From positions 1,281,501 to 1,345,500 of the forward strand of contig JAYJMM010000042.1 of assembly GCA_037349105.1 (NCBI GenBank): DNA of 64,000 nucleotides, in the 5' to 3' direction. Within the stretch, counting starts at the first letter, position 1; every line of letters begins with the position of its first letter. Shown here piece after piece: positions 33,091 to 43,400 of the stretch. The position numbers and the translations under genes are program-made. Below the pieces are notes generated by a model. It did not search any database and was not told the DNA's origin. It saw only the letters and a program-made list of their open reading frames with translations. This DNA is from Limnomonas spitsbergensis. Taxonomy: Eukaryota; Chlorophyta; Chlorophyceae; Chlamydomonadales.

Positions 33091-33621
33091 GCACACACTT
33101 CACAAAACAATTGAGGCGTGCACTTAACATGACATGTGCTGTTCTGCCACCTCTACAGTTGTCTTGGCTTTTGTCTCAACCGTTAGGATGCCAAGACATT
33201 GGCATCGAAGGCCAATGGACCATTTGAGCATCACATGCTTCATTATTCTGTTAAGATTGCAAGTGCCACACTATTGATGTTGTTGGGCGGTGTTTGCGTG
33301 ATTTCATTCATTTCATTGGTGCATTCAATCTGGTATAAGTTCGTTTGTATTTGCTGAAAGGATCCATGCCATCCATTTGTTTTGTATGCTCCGTTTGAAT
33401 TACTTCTCCTATCATGAAGGAAATTTGAACTGAACAACATTGTATATTAATCCGGTCAACACCGTCATAACATGAAAAGTACGATACCCAGTCTCTATCA
33501 TCAGCCACACTTTATTTCAGCGCATTTCAGCCAGCCTTCATGGTCTGAACCTACCAAATAAACCCTGGTGCAACAAGCCCTGTTTCATCATACCATGCCC
33601 GCGCTAGCTGCTCCCCTGACG

Positions 33622-34012
33622 CCGTGGGTCAGATGCCGGTTTCTCCGATGCCCTTGATGACTGTTGCACTGATGACGCAGAAGAGTGCCTTTCCGACGCC
33701 GCTGTCGGCAGTCTTGCGGAAGCCACCGATAAGTGCTTCTCTGATGCCGCGGAAGACTGCTTAGCTAAGCACACCAACGACCCGTGGCTTTTGACCTTGA
33801 AATATGTGAATGCATGCACATTTAGCCACTGTCTATATCAGGGCGCTTCAGCTACAATTCAGCTACATCAAGAACGACAGCCAGGGCAGCCAGGCGCAGA
33901 AAGCCCAGCTGCTTGGGCCACCAGATGTAGGCCCGTCAGAATTTCGCCCCCATTATCACAGTGGCTACACTTCAACCTTCAAAAAGGGGTATATCACGTG
34001 CTAAAATACTGA
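33622..34012 (+). CDS. Open acidic, Cys-spaced repeat region (possible exon)
   Basis: About 130 codons are open without an ATG at the left end. The first half has 11- to 15-residue repeats: FSDALDDCCTDDAEECLSDA, then DKCFSDAAEDCLA, rich in Asp and Cys; the second half is unremarkable and includes the dispersed TCAGCTACA element (GASATIQLHQ). The opposite frame (33819 down to 33604) is also open and Ser/Ala-rich. Function unknown; coding status is uncertain because short in-frame repeats keep several frames open. Confidence 0.25.
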
Positions 34013-34288
34013 TTGGCATAGGCCTGTTGTTAGGCTAAGCTGCTGCCGATTTCCCTACCAATTCTGGACGTTTCTGACCAGCAGCACTCAGCCTTAGGCC
34101 CCCTGGCAGCTAAATTAATGGCTCGGCCAACACACTTCCTTTTAGGGTGCTTCAGCTTAACCCCAGCTTGTCACTGTGGCAGGGCCTGTTGCAGCAAGCC
34201 CTGTTGCTCAGGCCAACGATGGATATCGGGTCCCAATCAGCCCAGTGGTCGCCGTCTGGAAGGCCCCCAAAGGTGCTCACTTCAGTCA

Positions 34289-34330
34289 ACACAGTTGGCA
34301 ACCCAAACCTCCCAATCCTCCCAGTAGACC
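34289..34330 (-). CDS. Gene Y, possible downstream exon
   Basis: A short frame RIGRFGLPTVLTE ends at GAA|GTGAGC. It is placed after exon 34459-34518 by strand and order only. Weak. Confidence 0.25.
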
Positions 34331-34458
34331 CTGCCATACCGTGTCAGTATCTTGTTCCTTATACATTGTATGCTCCATTTGCCGCCGCCATGCACACTTG
34401 CCACTTGGACTGTTACCCATTGGTCCTCATTGAAGACCACAAAGTAGACGTTGCTTAC

Positions 34459-34518
34459 CTTGCCCGATCGCCCGTACAGTTTCAGAGTTCCAGTCACCGC
34501 CGACAGGTCCTCTTGCCA
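34459..34518 (-). CDS. Gene Y exon (WQEDLSAVTG)
   Basis: This is a 60-bp exon candidate with acceptor CAACCCTGAG and donor AAG|GTAAGC. It encodes WQEDLSAVTGTLKLYGRSGK in 20 codons. It is the open version of a unit whose eight tandem relatives upstream carry an in-frame stop. A related exon lies at 35656-35707 (WQADLSALTGALNKYGQ) and another on the plus strand at 3.68 kb. Product not recognised; P(E)WQE spacing loosely recalls C2-domain NP-W-E motifs but this is not claimed. Confidence 0.4.
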
Positions 34519-34529
34519 CTCAGGGTTGC

Positions 34530-35515
34530 TGTCACTGTATCCATTCTAATGTTGACCACCCAACCAGCAGATTTAGCTTACCTAGCCCGTACCTATGAAG
34601 ACTTCCAGTCCCCCCTGAGCCCTGACATGTCCTCTTGCCACCCGGGGCTGATGTCACTGTATCCATTCTAATGTTGACCACCCAACCAGCAGATTTAGCT
34701 TACCTAGCCCGTACCTATGAAGACTTCCAGTCCCCCCTGAGCCCTGACAGGTCCTCTTGCCACTCAGGGCTCACTGATGTCACTGTATCCATTCTAATGT
34801 TGACCACCCAACCAGCAGATTTAGCTTACCTAGCCCGTACCTATGAAGACTTCCAGTCCCCCCTGAGCCCTGACATGTCCTCTTGCCACTCAGGGCTGTT
34901 GTCACTGTATCCATTCTAATGTTGACCACCCAACCAGCAGATTTAGCTTACCTAACCCGTACCTATGAAGACTTCCAGTCACCCCTGAGCCCTGACATGT
35001 CCTCTTGCCACCCGGGGCTGATGTCACTGTATCCATTCTTATGTTGACCACCCAACCAGCAGATTTAGCTTACCTAGCCCGTACCTATGAAGACTTCCAG
35101 TCCCCCCTGAGCCCTGACAGGTCCTCTTGCCACTCAGGGCTGTTGTCACTGTATCCATTCTAATGTTGACCACCCAACCAGCAGATTTAGCTTACCTAGC
35201 CCGTACCTATGAAGACTTCCAGTCCCCCCTGAGCCCTGACATGTCCTCTTGCCACCCGGGGCTGATGTCACTGAATCCATTCTAATGTTGACCACCCAAC
35301 CAGCAGATTTAGCTTACCTAGCCCGTACCTATGAAGACTTCCAGTCCCCCCTGAGCCCTGACAGGTCCTCTTGCCACTCAGGGCTGTTGTCACTGTATCC
35401 ATTCTAATGTTGACCACCCAACCAGCAGATTTAGCTTACCTAGCCCGTACCTATGAAGACTTCAAGTCCCCCCTGAGCCCTGACATGTCCTCTTGCCACT
35501 CAGGGTTGCTGTTTC
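34530..35515 (-). repeat. 122-bp tandem repeat carrying acceptor, short exon and donor
   Basis: Eight units are marked by GTTGACCACCCAACCAGCAG at 34551, 34673, 34799, 34921, 35043, 35165, 35287 and 35409 (spacing 122, one 126). On the minus strand each has CCCTGAG then TGGCAAGAGGACATGTCAGG and, ~35 bp later, TAG before GGTAAGC. Each unit therefore mimics the exon at 34459-34518 but with an in-frame stop. Confidence 0.85.
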
Positions 35516-35655
35516 TATCCATGATAAGAATGACCACCCGTACATATTTGGAGTTCTAGTCTCCCCTGACATGTCATCTTGCCACTCGGGGCCGTTATCT
35601 TTCCGTGTATGATTATGTTGATCACCCAGTGAGCAGTCCCTTTTTTACCTTGCCC

Positions 35656-35707
35656 ATACTTATTCAGAGCTCCAGTCAACGCCGAAAGGTCCGCTTGCCA
35701 CTCAGGT
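35656..35707 (-). CDS. Gene Y exon, paralogous to 34459-34518
   Basis: WQADLSALTGALNKYGQ with donor CAAG|GTAAAA. Upstream sequence GWSDNIPE is also open, so the exon may begin earlier. The exit phase (1) differs from that of 34459-34518. Confidence 0.35.
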
Positions 35708-36044
35708 ATGTTGTCACTCCATCCAGCAGAGGGATGTGGGAGGTGGGCAGAGGGCCCAAATTTGACTTGGTCGGGCTTGATGCTGTGTGGAGGAGGGGGG
35801 CGGTAGCAATGAAGATTTGATGCTGCATACAAAAAGAAGGGGGGCAGGGTTGTTAGCGTATGATGCTGTGTGTGACAAGTGAAAGGGACGGGGCTAAGGA
35901 TTTGCTTCTGCGGGTGAGACTGAGGGGGAGGTCAGGGTTTATGGTTACATGCTGTGTGTGAGAGAGGGTGGCAATTTAGGATTTAACGCTGCGTGCTAGA
36001 CTGGCCATAATTCAGGTTAAAGGATTTGATGCTGTGCGCGAAAC

Positions 36045-37535
36045 CAGGGTGGGGGGGAAGGATTGAGGATTTAATGCTGCATTCAAGAGGGGGCATCAGG
36101 ATTAAGGATTTAATACTGCGTTCAAGAGGGGAGGCATCAGGATTGAGAAATTAATACTGTGTTCAAGAGGGGGGCATCAGGATTGAGGATTTAATACTGC
36201 GTTCACGAGGAGGGCATCAGGAATGAGGATTTAATACTGCGTTCAAGAGGGGAGGCATCATGATTGAGGATTTAATGCTGCGTTCAAGAGGGGGGCATCA
36301 GGATTGAGGATTTAATACTGCATTCAAGAGGGGGGCATCAGGATTGAGGATTTAATACTGCGTTCAAGAGGGGGGCATCAGGATTGAGGATTTAGTTTAA
36401 TACTGCATTCAAGAGGGGGGCATCAGGATTGAGGATTTAATACTGCGTTCAAGAGGAGGGCATCAGGATTGAGGATTCAATACTGTGTTCAAGAGGAGGG
36501 CATCAGGATCGAGGATTAATGCTGCGTTCAAGAGAGGGGCATCAGGATTGAGGATTTAATACTGCGTTCAAGAGGGGGGCATCTGGATTGAGGATTTAAT
36601 ACTGCATTCAAGAGGGGGCATCAGGATTGAGGAATAAATACTGTGTTCAAGAGGGGGGCATCAGGATTGAGGATTTAATACTGTGTTCAAGAGGAGGGCA
36701 TCAGGATTGAGGATTAATGCTGCGTTCAAGAGGGGGGCATCAGGATTGAGGATTTAATACTGCGTTCGAGAGGAGGGCATCAGGATTGAGGATTTAATAC
36801 TGTGTTCAAGAGGGGGGGCATCAGGATTGAGATTTTAATGATGTGTTCAAGAGGGGGGCATCAGGATTGAGGATTTAATACTGTGTTCAAGAGGAGGGGC
36901 ATCAGGATTGAGGATTTAATACTGTGTTCAAGAGGGGGGCATCAGGATTGAGGATTTGATACTGCGTTCAAAAGGGGGCATCAGGATTGAGGATTAATGC
37001 TGCGTTCTAGAGGGGGGCATCAGGATTGAGGATTTAATACTGCATTCAAGAGTAGGGCATCAGGATTGAGGATTAATACTGTGTTCAAGAGGGGGGGCAT
37101 CAGGATTGAGGATTTAATACTGTGTTCAAGAGGGGGGGCATCAGGATTGAGGATTTAATACTGTGTTCAAGAGGGGGGGCATCAGGATTGAGGATTTAAT
37201 ACTGCATTTAAGAGGGGGGCATCAGGATTCAGGATTTAATACTGTGTTCAAGAGGGGGGCAGCAGGATTGAGGATTTAATACTGCGTTCAAGAGGGGGGC
37301 ATCAGGATTGAGGATTTAATACTGCGTTCAAGAGGGGGGGCATCAGGATTGAGGATTTAATACTGCATTCAAGAGGGGGGCAGCAGGATTGAGGATTTAA
37401 TACTGCGTTCAAGAAGGGGCATCAGGATTGAGGATTTAATACTGCGTTCAAGAGGGGGCATCAGGATTGAGGATTTAATACTGCATTCAAGAGGGGGCAT
37501 CAAGATTGAGGATTTAGGGGGGCATCAGGATTTAG
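36045..37535. repeat. About 40-bp satellite array
   Basis: About 37 units of AAGAGGGGGGCATCAGGATT followed by GAGGATTTAATACTGCGTTC, with G-run length 4-7, C/T alternation in CTGCGTTC/CTGTGTTC and a few short deletions. It lies between gene Y exons Y2 and Y3, probably in an intron. A short diverged version in inverted orientation is at 3240-3640. Confidence 0.95.
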
Positions 37536-37928
37536 GATTTAATGCTGCAAGAAAGGTTTGGGTCAGGGCTCTGGGTATGCTGCTGGACAAAACAGGTTTT
37601 CCGGTTTATAAATCCAGTCCCCTAACAGCCCACGATGCGTGCTCAGTGTCAGCCCCGCATTCTTGGGCAGAATAACCTGAAGGGCGGGCATCCGGTTGGT
37701 GGGCTCATTGGGGAGGACGGAGCTTTTTGGCAACAGCGCGGATGTGGCTACAGGCTACGGCCCAAGCTGCGATGTTTCCTTTATCTCCACGTCCTAGTAG
37801 GGAGTAGCTTTCTTTCTTTCGTCATATGAGAGCATGAGGTATGCCTTTGCCCAAGGCCCTGGAGACCTCGCAAGCGCAAAGTGAAGGGTGAAGTGTTCAC
37901 GTCCACTTCCCAAGGATGGTCGGCTCAC

Positions 37929-38020
37929 CTTGGGCGCGCGGGTACACCGCCTCCGCGGGTCGCCCAGGTCTTTACGGGCTGGAGTAGCGGCGAGCATTCT
38001 GTTTACAACTGGGGGTACAC
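37929..38020 (-). CDS. Gene Y exon Y2
   Basis: The exon has acceptor AGTGTTGCAG and donor AAG|GTGAGC. The other two frames stop early; the frame that fits exon Y1 (phase 1) is open: GVPPVVNRMLAATPARKDLG, then basic DPRRRCTRAPK. Exit phase 0. Product not recognised. Confidence 0.5.
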
Positions 38021-38132
38021 CTGCAACACTTGGCAGAGGATTGGAGATTGGTAACCGTGGATTTTTCACACGTTGCTTGCATGAAGGACATGGCGCTTGC
38101 ATGCAAATTTACATAATTAAAGCAAGACTCAC

Positions 38133-38276
38133 CTGCTGCATGGCTTGTAGACTCAGCCACCAGATCCAGCATGACATCCGCGTGCGCAGTCCCTAGGGCC
38201 GGAGCGTGTCTTGCCCTCTCCGCCGCATGTTCGACTGCAAGGTTTCGCATCATGTAGCGCCATGTCCTCATCTCTG
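38133..38276 (-). CDS. Gene Y exon Y1
   Basis: The donor GCAG|GTGAGT is strong and the acceptor is probably CATGGACAG. It encodes MRTWRYMMRNLAVEHAAERA, then HAPALGTAHADVMLDLVAES and TSHAA, an amphipathic helical segment. Exit phase 1 completes a Gly codon with Y2. The gene lies upstream of the satellite on the same strand. Function unknown. Confidence 0.5.
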
Positions 38277-38299
38277 TCCATGACAGCCAGAGCCTTGCT

Positions 38300-39795
38300 G
38301 TTTAGCTACTGCCCAGAGAGTTTCTTCCTCTTAATAAAAATGGCCTCGTAAATTTAGCCTCATGAGCCTGCTCTGACATCGTGAATTGTACGATGCCTTC
38401 GACATGCTCTGCCCATGCAGATGGATCTGTGATTGCTTTCATCTTGATTTTTTGTGAAGGTCTTAAGGTACCACAGCAGAGGCACGAGGAAAAATGCTGA
38501 GGTTGCTGAGCGCTTCTAACGTCTAGGACAGCTCGATGGATGCCCCAAAAGAATTCATACCGCTCGCGCCCGGATCATCATCAGATGGGTGTGGGGTCAT
38601 GCTGAGAGCAGTGTTGGAGCGCGTGAATAGCGTCATATATTGATACATTTGATATTTAAGATGCAGGTCCGCCTGTCTGCGCCATGCAGGAAGATTAGGT
38701 CCCGCAGGTAGTACGGAGGTATGAACGACATGTTTGGAACGTGACTGTACGTTGTAATGTGGGTCCGAACAATATGAGCTAGCTGCCGCAAAGCTAACAA
38801 CATGACAAGGCGAAGGCTCATTACAAGTTTCTTTACCTGGCAGTCTTAGTCTCTAGCACTGTCGTGGAGTATCTGGACCGCACGACCCTGATGAGATGCC
38901 TAATTGGGGGACATCTTGCGTCACAGGTCAGCCCGACGGCCATGCGAGTGACACTGGCTTCTCAAGTCTCTTTATAGCATCAATTGGGACACATATCCCG
39001 CATAACAAGCCGGTGGAAAGGCATATTTACGCAACATCGGGTGGCCGATGCAGGCAAGATCTCCAACGAAAAATCGTGATGAACCATTCATATCTGCCTG
39101 GATTGTTTTGATGAATAATAGAACCTTGGTGGAATCAGATGATTTGCATGCTAGGACCTACATACTAAAAGTTTACCAGGGTTCCCCACTTCCCCTCCCA
39201 GAAATGCCCGCTTATCTTGGGCCTCTTGCTTGGTTACCATCTGCCCCCCACCCCCACTTCACACCCGTCTCCAGGACCTAGTAAATCCTAAATGAACATG
39301 TCTAAATATTTGAAGCTACAAGGCACATCAGGGCTCAGATCACATGAGCTTGCATCAGACTGTACAAACTTCTGGGTATACATTTCTCATTACATGTTGT
39401 CCTCCTATGGACTCATGGGAGGTCCCAGATTGCCCCCATGCCACAGCCTAGTTCAAGAATCTGGCCTAGTTCCATGCGGCTTTCTGCAGTCATAATCGCA
39501 TACCGGTAGTCCGGTACCATACATAGGTGCTTTGTGGTTTTCACAGGAATGCCCCAATCAGGCGTGCATTTAGGAGCAGACCTAGACCACTCAGCGGCCT
39601 AGCGTCTCTGCCTTTACTCGTCAATACTCATTCTGATTTGGAGCTGCTCTACCAGTTTCAGTTTCAGACAACTCATTGCGCTGTCATGCATCCGTCCACT
39701 TGTTGATCTTGGCAGGACAGCCCCTAGTAGAGAGCTCGCCGGACAAGCAGGATCAGCCCTAGGCAATTCATCGGCAGAGCATCTATGCGCCGCCT
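38300..39795. other. No firm gene; copies of BTB-flanking sequence
   Basis: 38880-39300 has relatives at 43400-43850 and 44980-45300 (CTGGATTGTT, AGTTTACCAGGGTTCCCC and AGCTACAAGGCACAT blocks). 39520-39800 matches 45940-46260, directly upstream of the two BTB genes. Confidence 0.55.
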
Positions 39796-39809
39796 GATCA
39801 TCCCCTATC

Positions 39810-39991
39810 ATGGCCAGACGCCTGTACGGAATTTTTGAGCATCGCAATCCGCTGCAACCGGTTTTGACGTGGTCCTGAAGTGCGATGACGGGACTGTTGA
39901 GGCACACAGCCTGATCTTGTCACTGTCGTCGGGCGTTCTGAATGTGGCACTCAGATCACAACTGAGATCTGAAGGCCCAATCAAGATTAAG
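39810..39991 (+). pseudogene. BTB/POZ paralogue A, exon 1 (frameshifted)
   Basis: From ATG 39810 the frame MARRLYGIFEHRNPLQPVLT runs into TGA because about 4 bp are missing relative to paralogue B near 39862. After the lesion the BTB frame is clean: DVVLKCDDGTVEAHSLILS, SSGVLNVAL, then GPIKIK and donor AAG|GTACTT. It could still be expressed if translation starts elsewhere, for example at a non-ATG codon at 39869 or from an upstream exon. Confidence 0.6.
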
Positions 39992-40285
39992 GTACTTTTT
40001 GCCTTAAGGCTACCACGGCCCTTTGCCGGCATCATCAGCAGCGTACGATTGGTTGGGTGAAGAGGCACGCTTGTGACGTGGTATTGATTCTGGGGCATTG
40101 ATTTATATTCACGCTCCACCGAATATCTCAGTTCTTCGGATGGGACACCGTGCTACCTACACCATCTAGCCTCGTTTGCTCACCACCTCCCTTTGGTGTG
40201 CTTATCTGATCAAGGGCTTATTTGTTCCTTCCAGATCATGAAGCAAGGCCTGCACCCTGTTTCCCTTTTCCTGTCAATAATGCAG

Positions 40286-40828
40286 GTGGATGGATCCCAA
40301 GAGGTCTGGAAGGACATCGTCACCATAGTGTCACCAACTAGCCCAGCCATCAACCTCGATTCCACCTTGAAGTCTGCTATGTTCATGTTGGGCACGCTGG
40401 ATGTGCTGCCCCTCATCCATAAGTATGACTTCATCCCACTCTTGTCGACCTGCCTTGACCTGCTTAGTGAAGTACTACCCGAGAGCCTGTTCCTTTCCCA
40501 CTTAAGGCCTTCCTTCTGTGTGCTGCACTGGCTAAACGTTGCAGACTCTCTTCAACTAGATGCCCTCAAGGATATCTGCATGGAATCTCTACGGGAGCAA
40601 ACGCGCAAACCTGACAAATACATCCGCGCGCTGCTGATGGGAGCCATCTACTCACCTGCGGCCGCAGAGGAGGCAGCGGCGGCACCCAGCGCTGGCAGCA
40701 GGAAGCGGCCCAGGCACGACTTAAAGAAACTGAGGCGTTCAGATGCAATGTTGCGTCTTCGCCCCGCGACCAGGGATGAGGTGCTGATGGAGACACTGCA
40801 CGCCATGCTGAATTTCCCGGATACATAG
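40286..40828 (+). CDS. BTB/POZ paralogue A, exon 2
   Basis: The acceptor is TAATGCAG; the exon is open for 180 codons to TAG. VDGSQEVWKDIVTIVSP, then LDVLPLIHKYDFIPLLSTCL match the second half of BTB domains (the segment with alternating hydrophobics and the KYD(F/M) block typical of algal/plant BTB proteins). Then VLHWLNVADSLQLDALKDIC recalls a BACK-like helix. The C-terminus is basic (RKRPRHDLKKLRR, a possible nuclear signal). BTB proteins commonly bridge substrates to cullin-3 ligases or self-associate; the role here is inferred only. It pairs with the frameshifted exon 1 above. Confidence 0.65.
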   Translation: MDGSQEVWKDIVTIVSPTSPAINLDSTLKSAMFMLGTLDVLPLIHKYDFIPLLSTCLDLLSEVLPESLFLSHLRPSFCVLHWLNVADSLQLDALKDICMESLREQTRKPDKYIRALLMGAIYSPAAAEEAAAAPSAGSRKRPRHDLKKLRRSDAMLRLRPATRDEVLMETLHAMLNFPDT

Positions 40829-40889
40829 AGAGGATAAGCCGTCACCTCTGTAAGACAAGGATGCGGCCTCAGCCCTAGTCACACCGCTT

Positions 40890-41680
40890 CCTCTATACAC
40901 CAGCTTTGGAATCCCACTCATTCCTGCCCAGGTACAACTAAGGAAAGTCTGCCCTCGCAGCCAAGTCTTCTTGAGCAGGGCCCAGAGTTGTAATGCCTTT
41001 GAGCTAAAGAAAGTGTGCGGCTCTATTCGGGCGCCCAGCCCAACCCCGCCTCCTTAATGTCTCCTGAACGCTATAGCATTAGAACCAAGGCTGCCAATGA
41101 CATTATACCTCAGGGCAATGCTAAAGAAAGGTCAAGCCGCTTGGTCGCCCGACTGTCTGGTCAGGAGGAAAATAAAGTAATGGGTAGAGGTGGAAGGAAA
41201 GAAACAGACGGAAAAAGGAGGAGGAGAAGACCACCCCCCAAAGAATATTCCCCAGCATGTCCAGATCCTAGCCCTCGACTAAGCAAAAGCAGTGAGGAGA
41301 TAATAAGCAAGAGGAAAGGAAAATGCCAAGCCCCTAAAAGGGAAGGTAATCCAAATCTCTGAGGTATTGTCAGATGACTTATCCACAATTGCAATGACAC
41401 GGGGAAGATTGGGCGTATCCCGAATGGGCAGGTCGAATCGCCTATACCTAGGGATCCGTTCAACATCCCGAAAGATGGAAACGACACGTAATTCTTACTT
41501 CTTACTCTGAATCTCCAGCTCCTGAAGACCCTAGCCCTCAACAAAGTCTACCAGTCAACAACGAAAAAAAACAAAAAGACTGAGAAAAAAGAGGGAGGAA
41601 GCCCCAGCAATGCCCCAGCCTCTGAAACGTCTACGCCTCAACAATATCTACCACATCCTCCACAAATGCCAGGGCATCCC
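40890..41680 (+). repeat. Dispersed S/P/K-rich unit, copy 2
   Basis: This begins CACCAGCTTTGGAATCCCAC just after BTB A. It contains a 115-codon frame with LVARLSGQEENK, many Lys/Arg and SPACPDPSPRLSKS. Counterparts lie at 1-720 and 48370-48745. Confidence 0.65.
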
Positions 41681-41829
41681 ACCCTAGCCTGCCCTGGTAC
41701 GGAGCATGGCAGCCTCTAGCACCGTCTGGAGGACCTGCTCATGCCCGTTCCACAAATGGAACTTGCATGCATCGGCATTGGAAGCAATCATGTGCTGCGT
41801 CCGCCACATGCTAGCTAGCTGTCTTCCCT

Positions 41830-42680
41830 AGCCCTACATCTCTAGCAGCAGCGTGTGTCACGCAGCTGACCGCTGCGCCTTCCTCTAGTGCTGATTGTGC
41901 CGCGCCGCAGCCTTAGGTTCATGCACACACGAGCACACTCCCTCCTGTTGGCGAGGCTCCTGGCCTGCGCCCCCCGTATGCTGAAACCAGGCGCGGTAGA
42001 CGGCTGCAGACCTATGTTTGTATGGCTCGGGTCCCTGGGGTCTCCTTAGTCAGTCGCCTTCAGCTGCGCCCGCTCGTAGGCTGCATCCACTAGCGCTAGC
42101 AGCTCTTGTGACAGGTCACCTCTTGTGACAGGTTAAGGCTGTAGAGGTGTCGCGAGTCGCTGTCTGACACAGTTAGGGGGCGGCTGCTCCCTGCTCCAGG
42201 TCCTCCAAGGCACCCAGCAGTTCCCTACACCACTTGCGCCCTCCGATGCTTTGCCTGACTGCGAGCTGCATGTCGCCTGCCTTGGCAGCCGCCATGAGTG
42301 GGCTGTCTTGCTGTGCTGCTGGTGCTACCGCTGTGTTGGAAAACAGAGTATGTGCTGCAACGGGTAAACCTGCAGCTCCTGCAATACCCCTCAGCTGGCA
42401 GCAGACGTAGGTAGCACTGCAGCCTGTTGCATCCTGCTCTTGAGGCAGTGCCGCAGCCTGAGGTGACCGTTCGCCCATACCACATCACTGTAGCTAGCCG
42501 CAGGTGCAGCATACACAGACGCCCACCGGACGCGTGTAGGCAAATGATGCCTCAGACACACCTGGGCGGCCATGCGGTGGAGACGGCTCAGCGCGGCAGC
42601 CAAGGGCGCATTTCTAGGTTGCATGGCCCTACTCATGCTGCATGATGCCCAAGAACTTGAATAATTGGGCATGCTTCAGC
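41830..42680 (-). pseudogene. Unknown gene fragment, copy A
   Basis: Minus-strand frames at 42672-42391 (QPRNAPLAAALSRLHRMAAQ, then RVRWASVYAAPAASYSDVVW) and 42478-42173 (AAAKAGDMQLAVRQSIGGRK, WCRELLGALEDLEQGAA) look coding and partly overlap in different frames. The continuation that is open in copy B (LALVDATYKW...DPRDPAIKQR) is broken here by stops and insertions. Product not recognised. Confidence 0.4.
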
Positions 42681-42689
42681 ACCGTCCTA

Positions 42690-43400
42690 TACGGGCCGTA
42701 CACGCAAACCTGGGATGGCTGTTGGCGATGCGCTGCTAAGCTGCTGCCCAACTCAAAAGATCTCTGCTTTGCTGACATTGAGCTAAAGCTGCTTATTTTC
42801 TGCGTATGTACACATGAAGGGCATCTAGCATACTCTGCATTCCTGCCGGGCTGTCATGGCACTTAACACTTCTGGACAGTGTGGGTGTCGGGAAGACCGA
42901 GAGAGGGTTTTCATCGTTGATGAGGAAAAGTGTGAGAAAAATAGGGGTGGGGGCTGACGCTGGATATGGCTGACACAGGCTGTCTGGATCTTCAAGCAAG
43001 AGGGGGCACTCACCAGATGGCACAGCTAATAAAATCGCAGGGGCCGAGGCCACGGGGCTCAGGCAAGGTGTCTGCCAATTTCGGGGTTTTATCAAGATGG
43101 ACCCAACCCTGATGGGTGATTGAGGGTGAGGGGAAAATGTTCCAAGTTGCGTCTTGTGAGGTGGATTTAGACCTCTGGTTGAAATCGAAGCCAGCAACGC
43201 CACCAGCATCACCGACGCCACCGGACTGAGCGGCAACACCCAGCTGCGTATTCTCCGGTAGGTTGCAATCGCGGTCTGCCACGTGGCTTATCTGGTCTGT
43301 CATCCATCCATCTCTTTCTGCCCGTGAAAAATAAGCGTCCAATTATCGTTTTGACGCTATCATCCAGGGCCCTGCCATTTTTTAGCTTTTTACGCGAAGT
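42690..43400 (-). other. Region with a small repeated exon-like motif
   Basis: The minus frame at about 43255-43165 reads TQLGVAAQSGGVGDAGGVAG then FDFNQ. A paralogous stretch at 44830-44740 reads MQLGDAAKSGSVDGAGVFLG then FDLNQ. The conserved QLG-AA-SG-V--AG---GFD-NQ pattern suggests a real but unrecognised exon in two copies. Confidence 0.35.

Noticed and set aside
35656..35707. C2 domain in gene Y
   Set aside because: Only an NIPEWQ string resembles C2 loops; no Ca-binding aspartates or beta-sandwich pattern could be shown.
36045..37535. CRISPR-like array
   Set aside because: Units are contiguous with no unique spacers, lengths drift, and there are no cas genes in this eukaryotic sequence; it is a satellite.
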